A program made the position numbers and the translations under genes. A DNA stretch of 64,000 bases from assembly GCF_026240905.1 (NCBI RefSeq), contig NZ_JAPEVI010000003.1:1240001-1304000 (forward strand), given 5' to 3'. The notes under the pieces were generated by a model. The model ran no database searches. It worked only from the letters and a program-made list of their open reading frames with translations, and was not told the DNA's origin. The stretch's first letter is position 1; each line of letters opens with the position of its first letter. This document shows positions 26,523 to 36,064 of this stretch, one piece after another. The DNA comes from Roseibium salinum (GTDB lineage Bacteria > Pseudomonadota > Alphaproteobacteria > Rhizobiales > Stappiaceae).

Positions 26523-28134
26523 TCAGATCGGCAACGTGGACGGACGGCGGCGACGGATCCAAAGAGCCACCAGCAGTCTGCTGAACGTAAAGGCAGAGAA
26601 AACGGTCGTGAGAATCCCGATCGCCAGTGTCACGGCAAACCCGCGAACGGGGCCAGAACCGAGCTGGAACAGGATGACCGCAGCAATCAGAGTTGTGATG
26701 TTGGCGTCCAGGATCGTACCAAGCGCACGACTGAAACCCGCATCGATCGCCGAGATCGGCGATCGTCCGGCTCTTGCCTCCTCCCGTATCCTTTCGAAGA
26801 TCAGCACGTTGGCGTCAACGGCCATGCCGACAGTGAGCACGATACCGGCAATACCAGGCAGGGTCAGCGTCGCCTGAAGGGTCGTCAGGGCTCCGAAGAT
26901 CAGCACGAGGTTTGCCGCGAGGGCCACGTCCGCAATGACCCCGAAGCGGCCGTAGGCCAGGACCATGAAGATGATCACGGCGGCACTGCCGATGAGGGAC
27001 GCCAGTTTGCCCGCCTCGATGGAGTCGGCGCCGAGACCCGGGCCGATGGAGCGTTCCTCGATAACTGTAAGCTTGGCCGGCAAGGCACCCGCGCGCAGAA
27101 GCACGGCCAGGTCGTTGGCGCCTTTCACGGTGAAGCTGCCGGAAATCTGACCGGAACCGCCGGTAATCGGCTCGCGGATGACCGGAGCTGAAATCACCTC
27201 TTCGTCGAGCACGATCGCGAATGCGCGATTGACGTTTTCCTGCGTGATCTGGGCAAACCTGCGTGCACCCGATTGGTTGAAGCGGAAATTCACGACCGGT
27301 TCGTTGGAGCGCTGGTCAAAGCTGACCTGTGCATCGACGAGATCCTCGCCTGAAAGCAGCGGCGTTTCCTCGAGAAGATACGGGATCGGCGGCTCATCCA
27401 GCGACATCATCACGACCGTTCCGACCGGCGGGCGATTTTCCATCGCCTGCTGGGCAGACATGGATGTGTCGACCATGTGGAACGTGAGCTGCGCCGTCTG
27501 GCCGATGAGGTCCTTCAGGCGCTCGGGATCATCTTCACCCGGCGCTTCCACGAGAATGCGCTCCGTGCCCTGGCGCTGAATGTTCGGTTCCGTCGTGCCG
27601 AGTTCGTCGACGCGGCGGCGGATAACCTCGATCGATTGCTGCACGATGGACGCCATGCGATCGTCCAGGCCCTGCTCGGTATAGGTGAAGCGGATAAGCC
27701 CGTCATCGGTCGCCGTCATTTCGAACTCGTCGACCGGCTGCCCGCCAAAGAGACTGGACGCCAGGGGATTGACCAGCGGCTGAAGCCGCTCTTCGGCGTC
27801 CGCCAGCCGGGTGAGATCCCGGATACGCACTTGTGCCGCATCGCCCTGTACGCCAAGGCCGGTATAGCCGATGCGCGGGTCTTCGCGAAGATCTCGTCCT
27901 GATGTCGCTCACCAGCGCCTTCATGCGCTTTTGAATGTAATCCTGCTTGTCGATTTCATAGAGCAGATAGGCGCCGCCCTGGAGATCAAGCCCCAGAACC
28001 AGTTGGTTCGTGGGCAGAAAGTCCGGCCAGCTTTCGACTTGTTTGGCGGAGAAGAAATTCGGCAACGTCGTGATGATGCCGGCGGCAACCACAAGCACGA
28101 TCAGAGCGATTTTCCAGCGAGCGAAATAGAGCAT
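26523..28134 (-). CDS. secD: Protein translocase subunit SecD, frame interrupted once
   Basis: About 536 residues when the two frames are joined. Frame 1 begins MLYFARWKIALIVLVVAAGI and reads TLPNFF, NQLVLGLDLQGGAYLLYEID, QDYIQKRMKALVSDIRT. Frame 2 continues LREDPRIGYTGLGVQGDAAQ, VRIRDLTRLADAEERLQPLV. The break is at about 27889-27896; removing one base there joins them. The C-terminal part carries QVSFDQRSNEPVVNF, GMAVDANVLIFERIREE and six helices. secD is nearly indispensable and both sides are fully conserved, so an extra base in the consensus is likelier than a real mutation. The ATG at 28134 is chosen over a TTG two codons upstream. Confidence 0.86.
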
Positions 28135-28204
28135 GGTCAAGCCTTAAAAGCTGCCAGGCCGGAAGGAACCGGCCCGGCGGAATCATCAAACGGCGTCGGC
28201 AGGT

Positions 28205-28537
28205 TCACGCGTTGTCTTTTGCAGGCTCGGACTTGGAGCGCACGTCCTGCACCATGGAACGCACCAGGCGGACCTTGACCCCTTCAGCGAGTTCAACCTG
28301 AAGCTCGCCATCATCCACGACCTTGGATACCTTTCCGATCAGACCACCCGTCGTCACGATCGTGTCCCCCCGGCGCACGTTGGCAACCATCTCCTGATGT
28401 TGCTTCATCCGCTGGCGCTGCGGCCGGATGATCAGGAAATACATGATCGCGAAGATGGCCACAAAAGGAAGCAGTGACATCAGGAAATCCGGACCTGCGA
28501 TTCCGCCGGTCTGTGCGTATGCTGGGGTGATAAACAT
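28205..28537 (-). CDS. yajC: Preprotein translocase subunit YajC
   Basis: 110 residues. A single N-terminal membrane segment (about 15-37, FLMSLLPFVAIFAIMYFLII) is followed by the family motif RPQRQRMKQHQEMVANVRRG and DTIVTTGGLIGKVSKV. It forms the SecDF-YajC accessory complex. It is first in yajC-secD-secF, 70 bp before secD. It starts MFITPAYAQTGG; the AYAQ resembles a signal cleavage site but belongs to the family's normal N-terminus. Confidence 0.95.
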   Translation of the reverse strand: MFITPAYAQTGGIAGPDFLMSLLPFVAIFAIMYFLIIRPQRQRMKQHQEMVANVRRGDTIVTTGGLIGKVSKVVDDGELQVELAEGVKVRLVRSMVQDVRSKSEPAKDNA

Positions 28538-28772
28538 TCAATTCTCCTAAGGGGCGTCTTTGCGGGTTAGGCTTCAAGCCTGTTGCATCAACGCTCTAAT
28601 TCTGGTCGCGCGGACTATAACTGCGGCGCATCTCATTTCAAGCTTTGCAAGCGGTTTCCGGCGTACCGGTATCGGAATAACAGACGTTTTCGAGATTTAT
28701 TCGCCGTGTTACTCCTCCGGAAGCTTTCATCAGGGCCTCAAATGGGCTTTTTCGACAGGGGTTGCAAGAATA

Positions 28773-29645
28773 ATGAGCGCGCAAAAAGACCTCGCCGCGT
28801 TGAACGCCAAGCTCGATTCCCTGATCGAGTTGATCAGCCGTGCGGTTCCGGCGGCGGCGCAAGAACCCGACTGGATCGCTGCGGATGCCTTTGTCTGGGT
28901 GCCGGTGCCTGGTGAACTGCATCCCGTCGAAAAGGTGAACCGCGTCGACATAACGCTGCTTTGCGCGGTTTCCCACGTGCGGGATCTCCTGCTCGACAAC
29001 ACCCGCAGGTTTGCCAAAGGCCTTCCCGCCAATAATGCGCTCCTGTGGGGCGCGCGCGGCATGGGGAAATCGTCACTGGTCAAGGCGGCGCACGCGGCCG
29101 TCAATCAGGAAACGGGCTCTGCCGGATTGAAACTCATCGAGATTCACCGCGAGGACATCGAATCCCTGCCCAAACTCATGTCCGCGATCCGGTCCGCACC
29201 CTACCGATTCATCGTCTTCTGCGACGATCTCAGTTTCGACAACGACGATACCTCCTACAAATCGCTCAAGGCCGTACTGGAGGGCGGGATCGAAGGCCGT
29301 CCGGACAACGTCATCTTCTATGCGACCTCGAACCGCCGGCATCTTCTTCCCCGCGACATGATTGAAAACGAGCGCTCGACCGCGATCAATCCGGCCGAGG
29401 CCGTCGAAGAAAAGGTTTCCCTCTCCGATCGCTTCGGTCTCTGGCTCGGGTTCCACAAATGCAGCCAGGACGATTACCTGGAGATGGTGCGCGGCTATGC
29501 GGCCCATTACGGCCTGGAGATCGCGGAAGACGAGATGCGGGCAAAGGCATTGGAATGGGCCACCACCCGCGGCAGCCGGTCCGGACGTGTGGCGTTCCAG
29601 TTCATTCAGGATCTGGCGGGGCGGCTCGGGAAAAGTCTTTCATAG
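28773..29645 (+). CDS. DUF815-family AAA ATPase
   Basis: 290 residues. P-loop GARGMGKSSLVKA (about 89-101), Walker B-like FIVFCDDLSFD (about 146-156) and an arginine-rich sensor region (YATSNRRHLLPRDMIENE), then WATTRGSRSGRVAFQFIQDL. DUF815 proteins are conserved in alphaproteobacteria beside yajC, as here, divergent from it; their cellular job is not known. A helical N-terminus (LAALNAKLDSLIELISRAVP) may mediate oligomerisation. The ATG at 28773 follows GGGG 11 bp upstream; an open frame extends 71 codons upstream into the yajC promoter and is rejected. Confidence 0.85.
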   Translation: MSAQKDLAALNAKLDSLIELISRAVPAAAQEPDWIAADAFVWVPVPGELHPVEKVNRVDITLLCAVSHVRDLLLDNTRRFAKGLPANNALLWGARGMGKSSLVKAAHAAVNQETGSAGLKLIEIHREDIESLPKLMSAIRSAPYRFIVFCDDLSFDNDDTSYKSLKAVLEGGIEGRPDNVIFYATSNRRHLLPRDMIENERSTAINPAEAVEEKVSLSDRFGLWLGFHKCSQDDYLEMVRGYAAHYGLEIAEDEMRAKALEWATTRGSRSGRVAFQFIQDLAGRLGKSLS

Positions 29646-29704
29646 TGCTTGGTGCGTCCGGGGTCCAGATGCGCCAGCAGGACCACATGTGGGTCTGAAA
29701 TACG

Positions 29705-29729
29705 AAAACCCGGCAGGAAACCGGGTTTT
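29705..29729. terminator. Bidirectional terminator between DUF815 and nlpD-like genes
   Basis: AAAACCCGG, loop CAGGAAA, CCGGGTTTT lies between convergent stops at 29645 and 29757. The A/T flanks give a U-run on both transcripts. Confidence 0.85.
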
Positions 29730-29756
29730 GCAGTCGTAAGCGGTTTGACCCGTCTC

Positions 29757-31126
29757 TCAGCGCCGGGGCATGTATTTGAGTGGATCGACCGGTTTGTTGC
29801 CCTGCCGAAGCTCGAAGTGCAGCTGCGGCTGATTCACCGACCCGGTTGCCCCGGCAAGCCCGACGACATCACCCCGGCGCACCGTGTCACCACGTTTGAC
29901 CTTCAGTTCGCTGTTGTGAGCGTAAGCGGACACCCAGCCCTGGCTGTGGCGGAGCAGAATCAGGTTGCCGTACCCTTTCAGCTCGTTGCCGGAATAGATC
30001 ACTGTACCGTCATCCGCGGCCTTGACCGGCGTGCCTTCGGGCACAGCCAGGTTGACACCCTCGTTCTTTCCGCCGCCCGGCTTTGCGCCGAACTCCGAAA
30101 TGATGCGCCCCTGGACGGGCCAGCGGAACTGCCCGGTGGAGACGTCGGTGTCTTCTTTGATGCTTGCAACGACCGGCGTCTTGATCGGCTCGGACGGAGC
30201 TGCTTCCTGCGTCAGGGCGGGGGCGGGCAGCGAATCCTTGTCGACCGTGCCCGACTGCGTGTTGCCAGTCGACTGATTGGCAGGCTGGCGGGTCGGCGCC
30301 GGATCCGTCCGAGAGACCGATGCAGTCGTGAAGGTTCCGTCGACATCGCCCGGTTTGCGTTTCGGCAACGCGCTGACCTGAACGAGATTGGCATCCGACT
30401 CGGCGACCGCTCCACGATCGACATCGTTGAAACTCGGCTGCTCGCCGGGCTTGCGCCCCGGACGGCCAACGGATGCGGTGACAATCGGCTGGCTGTTGCC
30501 TGCCGCATTCCTCGTTGCGCCACTGTTGTCTGCATAGCTATAGGTAGGGACGATGATGCTCTGGCCCGGCCGAACGGCTTTCGGATCGTCGATACCGTTG
30601 ACAGTCGTGAGCGCCTGTACCGGTACGCCGTAGCGGCGTGCGATGGAATTCAGATCGTCACCCTGGCGAACCTGTACCCTCGTCCCGCCGGCAGACGTCC
30701 AGCCCTTCCAGCTTTTCGCGCTCGCAACATCCTGAGCCTGGCTCACTTCTGGTGCCGGCAAGGTCGCAACCGTTGAAGTTGCCGGCGCTGGCTGTGAATT
30801 GCCGAATGAACCGCTTGGCGCAGGTAATGGCGCCGACTCGATCGTCGAGTTTCGATTGGGGATTGACCCGGTCGTCAACGGCTGAGAGGAAGATTGAGGC
30901 AATCCGGCCTCGGTCCCCCCGGTCCGCGGGCGATATCCTGATAGGTCGGCTGCCTTGGCGTGCCGCTGAGGATTTCGCGCTGATTCTCAGTGCTTCCCGT
31001 ATAGTAGGGAGAACTGCCAAACCGCTCGACCGCGCTGGAACATCCGGTGACAGTCACAGCAACCAGTGAGACAGTCGCCACTTTGCCCAACAGATCCCTG
31101 CGGAGGGTACGCATCCGCTTCATCAT
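29757..31126 (-). CDS. nlpD: NlpD-like LysM/LytM lipoprotein, frame interrupted once
   Basis: About 456 residues after joining two frames. The first part is a lipoprotein signal with lipobox VTVTGC (Cys about residue 29), then GSSPYYTGS and QPTYQDIARG. It breaks at a C6 run (G6 on the coding strand) at 30915-30920, where one more base restores GGTEAGLPQSSSQPLTTGSI. A LysM domain follows (VQVRQGDDLNSIARRYGVPV), a Pro/Ser/Thr linker and a LytM/M23 domain (GRIISEFGAKPGGGKNEGVN). The metalloenzyme ligands are lost: NEGVN replaces the His/Asp motif and QLHFEL the HxHFE. Like E. coli NlpD it should activate an amidase rather than cut murein. The break is probably a base-calling error. Confidence 0.85.
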
Positions 31127-31139
31127 CGTCTTCAACTCT

Positions 31140-31165
31140 AACCGCTAACAATGGCTGTTATGGTT
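31140..31165. promoter_or_regulatory. Imperfect palindrome upstream of the nlpD-like gene
   Basis: AACC-gc-TAACA-atggc-TGTTA-t-GGTT: inverted arms centred 27 bp upstream of the ATG at 31126. It could be an operator or a leader hairpin. No regulator is evident. Confidence 0.3.
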
Positions 31166-31343
31166 AAGAGTAGACGCCAGTAAGGTTTATAAAGGCTAAA
31201 GACCGGGGAGAGTTTTCGGGAAGAAGCCCCAGTTCGCCTGAATTGCGTGCAGCCGTGCAGATCTGCACAGAGACGATCAAGGTAAATTCCGGCGGGATCC
31301 AGGTCACGGAACAGCCCCTGCAATCTGCGATATTTCCTGCAAT

Positions 31344-32036
31344 TTACAGTTTTTTCGCAAGGCCCGGTTGCAGCATGACTGTCCGGACGCTCATCAGGGT
31401 TTCGGCGGTCATGACATTGTCCGTTTTCTGAAACCGGATCAGAGACTGCGGCTGTTTGGGTAGTCCCACCGGGGCAATCAGCACGCCCCCGGGTTTGAGT
31501 TGTTCCACCCACGCATCGGGAACCGATTCGACGGCTGCCGTCACCACGATCCGGTCATAGGGGGCCTTTTGTTTGAAGCCGTACATGCCGTCGACCTGCC
31601 GGGCCGTCACATTCAGCAGTTTGAGGGCAGAGAACCTGCGGCCGGCCAGGTCGACCAGCGTGGCGAATCGGTCAAGCGTCTCAACCCGGTGTGACAGGTG
31701 CGCCATGACCGCAGCCTGGTAGCCGGACCCCGTCCCAATTTCGAGAACCGTATGCTCGGCTTCGATCGCCAGCGCCTGGACCGTGAAGGCGATCAGGGAC
31801 GGTGCGGAGACGATTTGTCCGCATTCAATCGGCAATGCGGCGTCCTCATAGGCCAGGCCATGATGGCGGGCCGACAGAAACAGCCGCCTGGGAACATGTT
31901 CTATCGCGGACAGGACATTGCGCGCGCTGACACCGCGCCGGCGCAAGCCGAGGACAAGCGCTGCGCGCGCCTCTGCCTCGTCCGGTAAGGCCGAATGTTG
32001 CTGTGTCTCTTCCGCGCCGGGCTTCTGGCCGGCCAT
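31344..32036 (-). CDS. pcm: Protein-L-isoaspartate O-methyltransferase
   Basis: 230 residues. It methylates isoaspartyl residues of aged proteins with SAM so that they can return to aspartate. Seen: the SAM motif VLEIGTGSGYQAAVMAHL (about 98-115), IEHVPRRLFLSARHHGLAYE, and APYDRIVVTAAVESVPDAWV with LKPGGVLIAPVG. An N-terminal Gln/Glu-rich extension precedes the domain. It is 20 bp after surE and 217 bp before the nlpD-like gene, the familiar surE-pcm-nlpD order seen also in gammaproteobacteria. Confidence 0.95.
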   Translation of the reverse strand: MAGQKPGAEETQQHSALPDEAEARAALVLGLRRRGVSARNVLSAIEHVPRRLFLSARHHGLAYEDAALPIECGQIVSAPSLIAFTVQALAIEAEHTVLEIGTGSGYQAAVMAHLSHRVETLDRFATLVDLAGRRFSALKLLNVTARQVDGMYGFKQKAPYDRIVVTAAVESVPDAWVEQLKPGGVLIAPVGLPKQPQSLIRFQKTDNVMTAETLMSVRTVMLQPGLAKKL

Positions 32037-32056
32037 CTGCCGCCCCCTTCCGGGAT

Positions 32057-32815
32057 TTACTGAAGCGCCCCTGCCAGGCGACTCACCAGGTCATGAGCTG
32101 TCAAATCTATGCGTAACGGCGAAATGGAAACATATCCATCAGCGATCGCCTGAAGATCTGAATTTTCAAGAACGGATTTGCCCCGGTCGTGGAAACGCAG
32201 CCAGAAATAGGGATAGCCGCGACCGTCTTTCCGCTCGTCGATGGAAAGTCCGCTTTGTTCGTGATGCCCCTGGACGGTAACCTTTATGCCCTTCACGTCA
32301 TCGGCGGCGCATGCGGGAAAATTGATGTTGAGCAACGTATAGGGCTGCAGATTGAAACCAAGAAGTTTGCGGAACAGCGCAGGTGCATGCGCTTCCGCCG
32401 TGGCAAAATCCGGTTCCAGGGACACGTCCCAGTCACATGCCTGGGAGACAGCGATGGACCGGATCCCGAGAATGGCCGCTTCCATCGCGCCGGCCACGGT
32501 TCCGGAATAGGTCACGTCCTCGGCAAGATTCTGCCCGCGGTTAATGCCCGACAGAACCAGATCGGGCATGCCCGGCAGAACCTTTCGCACTCCCATGATG
32601 ACGCAATCCGTTGGCGTTCCCTTCAAGGCGAAATGGCGCTCGTTCAGCTGGCGCAACCGCAGCGGATCGCTCAAAGTCAGGGAATGGGCGACACCGCTCT
32701 GGTCCGTTTCCGGTGCGACCACCCAGACGTCGTCCGATACGGTTCGGGCAATGCGTTCCAGCGCCCAAAGACCCGGCGACTGAATACCGTCGTCATTGGT
32801 GATCAAAATACGCAT
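32057..32815 (-). CDS. surE: 5'/3'-nucleotidase SurE
   Basis: 252 residues, typical SurE size. It is a metal-dependent nucleoside monophosphate phosphatase of stationary phase and stress. The N-terminus [20 protein letters not shown] carries the metal-binding DD pair. Also seen are [27 protein letters not shown] and [20 protein letters not shown], where the Asn binds metal. It is 159 bp after serS and 20 bp before pcm. Confidence 0.96.
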   Translation of the reverse strand: MRILITNDDGIQSPGLWALERIARTVSDDVWVVAPETDQSGVAHSLTLSDPLRLRQLNERHFALKGTPTDCVIMGVRKVLPGMPDLVLSGINRGQNLAEDVTYSGTVAGAMEAAILGIRSIAVSQACDWDVSLEPDFATAEAHAPALFRKLLGFNLQPYTLLNINFPACAADDVKGIKVTVQGHHEQSGLSIDERKDGRGYPYFWLRFHDRGKSVLENSDLQAIADGYVSISPLRIDLTAHDLVSRLAGALQ

Positions 32816-32974
32816 CTGAAACGTGCTCCACTGAATTCGTACTGGTATCTATCCGACCGCCCGAAGGACCGGGGCGCTGCGGTGCGCGTGCGGGAGGCAG
32901 GATTCTGCAGCTGCCCCCTGCTCAAAAGCCGCTCACCATCCATTTTATGGCGGCGGAACCCGCTTGACCGTTTC

Positions 32975-34255
32975 TTAGCCGATCTTTTCCAATCCGCCCA
33001 TATAGGGCCGCAGAACTTCCGGTACGGTGATCGTGCCGTCGCCGTTCTGGTAGTTCTCCACCACGGCAATCAGCGCCCGTCCGACCGCTATGCCCGATCC
33101 GTTCAGGGTATGAACGTGAACGGTCTGCTTCGAATCAGCGGGCCGGTAGCGCGCGTTCATCCGGCGCGCCTGGAAGTCGCCGCAGACCGAGCAGGACGAA
33201 ATTTCCCGGTAAGCGTCCTGCCCGGGCAGCCAGACCTCTATGTCATAGGTCTTGCGGGCACCAAAGCCCATGTCGCCGGTGCACAGGGTCATCACCCGGT
33301 AGTGGAGGCCCAGCTTCTGCAAAACCTTTTCCGCGCAGCCCAGCATCCGCTCAAGTTCGTCGAGCGACTCTTCCGGTCTGGTGATCGACACCAGTTCGCA
33401 TTTCTGGAACTGGTGCTGGCGCAGCATGCCGCGCGTGTCGCGGCCGGCGGACCCGGCTTCGGAACGGAAGCAATAGGTCAGCGCCGTGACGCGCAGTGGA
33501 AGCTGATCTTCGGCGAGGATCTCACCGCTGACCAGGTTGGTCAGTGGCACTTCGGCGGTCGGGATCAGATAGTGATCCGTCGTCGTCTTGAAGAGGTCTT
33601 CTCCGAATTTCGGCAGCTGCCCGGTTCCGTAGAGCGGATCACCGTGCACCAACAGCGGCGGCGACACCTCCGTATAGCCGTGCTCCTGGGTGTGCAGGTC
33701 GATCATGAACTGGCCGAGCGCGCGCTCCAGTCGCGCGATCTGGCCCTTCAGGATGACAAATCGCGAACCGGACTGCCTTGCGGCCGTGGCGAAATCCATT
33801 CCGCCGAGCTTCTCTCCGAGCTCGTAATGTTCCCGAGGAGCTTCATTGAACTGGAAGACCGGCTTTTCGCCATGGGTTTTCAGGCGGACGTTGTCATCCT
33901 CGTCCTCGCCCACGGGCACGTCGTCCAGGGGCAGGTTCGGGATGACCGCCATCGCCGCTTCCAGATCGGCAACAAGCTTGCGTTCTTCCTCTTCGCCCGC
34001 CTGAATGAAGGCCTTGATCTTGGCAACTTCGTCGATCAGTTCCTGCGCCCGCGCGTCATCGCCCGAGCCTTTGGCCTTGCCGATTTCCTTGGAGGCGGCA
34101 TTCCGCCGTTCCTGCGCTTCCTGTAATTTGGTGATATGGGAGCGGCGGGAATCGTCGAGCGCGATCAGCCTGGCCGCCGAGGCTTCATAGCCCCGCTTTG
34201 CCAGTGCCCTGTCGAATGCGTCTGCGTTTTCACGAATCCACCTGATATCAAACAT
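32975..34255 (-). CDS. serS: Seryl-tRNA synthetase
   Basis: 426 residues. A class II synthetase charging tRNA-Ser (and tRNA-Sec). The N-terminal antiparallel coiled-coil arm (about 30-100, with [20 protein letters not shown]) binds tRNA. Motif 2 is [20 protein letters not shown](Q) and motif 3 [19 protein letters not shown]. Substrate residues are in [12 protein letters not shown]. The ATG at 34255 ([10 protein letters not shown]) follows GGGAAG; the longer frame adds eight residues. It is 164 bp after tatC, in the tatC-serS-surE order usual for the class. Confidence 0.97.
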   Translation of the reverse strand: MFDIRWIRENADAFDRALAKRGYEASAARLIALDDSRRSHITKLQEAQERRNAASKEIGKAKGSGDDARAQELIDEVAKIKAFIQAGEEEERKLVADLEAAMAVIPNLPLDDVPVGEDEDDNVRLKTHGEKPVFQFNEAPREHYELGEKLGGMDFATAARQSGSRFVILKGQIARLERALGQFMIDLHTQEHGYTEVSPPLLVHGDPLYGTGQLPKFGEDLFKTTTDHYLIPTAEVPLTNLVSGEILAEDQLPLRVTALTYCFRSEAGSAGRDTRGMLRQHQFQKCELVSITRPEESLDELERMLGCAEKVLQKLGLHYRVMTLCTGDMGFGARKTYDIEVWLPGQDAYREISSCSVCGDFQARRMNARYRPADSKQTVHVHTLNGSGIAVGRALIAVVENYQNGDGTITVPEVLRPYMGGLEKIG

Positions 34256-34419
34256 CTCAACTTCCCGAACGGCGTGCATTGGACAAGATCAGCAGATGTT
34301 CAAACGCGCTCGGTTGAACATCCGGAATCTGGCCGGTTCCAGTCTGCTCTCATGTGCTTTTCGCACGAAAGCAGATGGATCCAGGGCTCCGTCAGGCAAA
34401 CGGTGAAGTGTGATAACGG

Positions 34420-35220
34420 CTAGGCCGTAGCGTCTTCCGCTTCGCGTTTCGCGTCACGCTCGGCGCGCCGGCGCTCCACCAGTCTGACAGACAGAATGGA
34501 GACTTCGTAGAGAAGCAATGTAGGCAGCGCAAGACCGATCTGCGAGATCGGGTCGGGAGGAGTCAGAATTGCAGCAGCGGCAAATGCACCGACGACGGCA
34601 TATTTGCGCTTCTGCTTGAGCGTGTCGGACGATACCAGCCCTGCCCGGCCCAGAAGCGTCAGTACGACGGGAAGCTGGAACACGAGCCCGAACGCGAAGA
34701 TCAGGAGCATGATAAGGCCGAGATATTCGCTCACCTTCGGCAGCAGCGAAATGGCGGCTTTGCCGGCCTCGGGCGCCTGTTCCATCGACAGGAAGAACCC
34801 CATCGCCATAGGCATGACCAGGAAATAAACCAGGCAGGCACCGATCAGAAACAGGATGGGGGTAGCCATCAGGAACGGCAGAAAGGCGCCGCGCTCATGC
34901 TTGTAGAGCCCCGGCGCAACGAACATGTAGACCTGGCTGGCAATGACCGGAAAAGCCAGAAACAAGGCCCCGAACAGGGCCAGCTTCAACTGCGTGAAGA
35001 AATATTCCTGCGGAGCGGTGTAGATCAGCTCGATGTCCCGGGTCGCGCCGGCGGCACGCTCATACGGCAGAACCAGAATGTTGAAAATGTCGTTGGCGAA
35101 ATAGAAGCAGATGATGAACATCACCAGAACGGCCGCTATCGACCACATCAGCCGCTGCCGCAATTCGATCAGATGCTCGATCAGGGGCGCCTTCGAGGCT
35201 TCGATATCGTCCTGGCTCAT
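34420..35220 (-). CDS. tatC: Sec-independent translocase subunit TatC
   Basis: 266 residues with six predicted membrane helices. It recognises the twin-arginine signal at the inner membrane. Seen: KAPLIEHLIELRQRLMWSIA at the start (family motif HLxELRxR), then ELIYTAPQEYFFTQLKLALF, FLAFPVIASQVYMFVAPGLY and the later LTPPDPISQIGLALPTLLLY. A charged tail (AERDAKREAED) ends it. Its ATG overlaps the restored tatB stop (ATGA), so tatB and tatC are translationally coupled. Confidence 0.96.
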   Translation of the reverse strand: MSQDDIEASKAPLIEHLIELRQRLMWSIAAVLVMFIICFYFANDIFNILVLPYERAAGATRDIELIYTAPQEYFFTQLKLALFGALFLAFPVIASQVYMFVAPGLYKHERGAFLPFLMATPILFLIGACLVYFLVMPMAMGFFLSMEQAPEAGKAAISLLPKVSEYLGLIMLLIFAFGLVFQLPVVLTLLGRAGLVSSDTLKQKRKYAVVGAFAAAAILTPPDPISQIGLALPTLLLYEVSILSVRLVERRRAERDAKREAEDATA

Positions 35221-35670
35221 GCCTTTACGTCTTCCGTCACCGGCTTCTCTTTTGGTTCAGCTGCGGTCTCAGCCACCGGTTCCGGCTCAGGCTTCGCTTC
35301 GGCCGGTTTTTCTGCAGGCGCAGTATCTGTTGTGTCTGTCGTCTGTTCGGATTGGGGGCGGGCTCTGCCTTGCTCGTCTTCGGCTTGTCCGCCCTCTTGG
35401 ACGCATCCTCTTCGATCGACTTCTTGATATCGCCCAGAGGATTGAAGTTGCCGACGCTCTCGACCTGCTTCTTCATGTCGGCGATATCGGCCGCCTGCTC
35501 CGCCTCACGCAGCGCATCGTTGAACGTCGACTGGAACTCCCGCGACATGCGCCGCATCTTTCCCATCGTCTGCCCAAGCGTGCGCAGCATGCGCGGCAGG
35601 TCTTTGGCCCCACAACGATGATCGCCACGCAGGCGATCACCAAGAGTTCGGTCCAGCCGATATCGAACAT
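35217..35670 (-). CDS. tatB: Sec-independent translocase subunit TatB, frame interrupted twice
   Basis: About 151 residues once two breaks are repaired. Frame 1: MFDIGWTELLVIACVAIIVV, GPK. Break 1 lies at 35606-35611 (one C/G missing). Frame 2: DLPRMLRTLGQTMGKMRRMS, REFQSTFNDALREAEQAADI, to KAEPAP. Break 2 is a C5 run (G5 on plus) at 35354-35358, again one base missing. Frame 3: QSEQTTDTTDTAPAEKPAEA, ending VTEDVKA at a TGA that overlaps the tatC ATG. The restored ending and the Glu/Pro-rich tail are exactly TatB-like, so the breaks are most likely sequence errors. TatB partners TatC in signal recognition. Confidence 0.86.
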
Positions 35671-35711
35671 GAGATGTTTCGTCCGTTAAGGAGACGCGAT
35701 GCAGATGAAGA

Positions 35712-35936
35712 TCAGCCCGCCTTGGAGTGGTCTTCAGCTTTTGCAGACGGCGCCGGTTCGCTGGACTGATGCTCGATCGTCTTGCCGGAATCGGCCGTTT
35801 CGTCTTCGGCCATGCCTTTTTTGAAGCTTTTGATTCCCTTGGCGACATCGCCCATAAGTTCGGAAATCTTGCCTCGTCCGAACAGCAGAACCACCACCAC
35901 CGCGATGATCAAGATCTGCCAAATACTAATGCCCAT
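35712..35936 (-). CDS. tatA: Sec-independent translocase subunit TatA
   Basis: 74 residues. One N-terminal helix ([20 protein letters not shown]), hinge and amphipathic helix ([20 protein letters not shown]), and an acidic/serine-rich tail. TatA oligomers form the pore for folded cargo. It starts the tatABC-serS run; CAGGAG lies 8 bp before the ATG. It is 41 bp before tatB. Confidence 0.96.
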   Translation of the reverse strand: MGISIWQILIIAVVVVLLFGRGKISELMGDVAKGIKSFKKGMAEDETADSGKTIEHQSSEPAPSAKAEDHSKAG

Positions 35937-35976
35937 ACGCCAAACTCCTGATAATTGGCTTTAAAGCCCTACGGCT

Positions 35977-36005
35977 CTTGTACAGAATGGAGTCTGCCCC
36001 TGCAA
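35977..36005 (-). promoter_or_regulatory. Candidate sigma-70-type promoter for tatABC
   Basis: On the minus strand TTGCAG (-35, plus-strand 36000-36005), 17 bp, then TACAAG (-10, plus-strand 35977-35982), 41 bp before the tatA ATG. A GGCTTTAAAGCC palindrome lies between the promoter and the ribosome site. The match is fair, not strong. Confidence 0.4.
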
Positions 36006-36064
36006 TATGCGCGGTCTTACCAATTGCCGTTCTTAGACAGAATGATTAGCCGCCCCTGTACCCC

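Noticed and set aside
28560..28772. 71-codon extension of the DUF815 protein
   Set aside because: It covers the yajC/DUF815 promoter region and has no family match; the ATG at 28773 is the family start.
32189..34126. Very long plus-strand frame across surE and serS
   Set aside because: Antisense shadow of two well-supported genes in a GC-rich genome.
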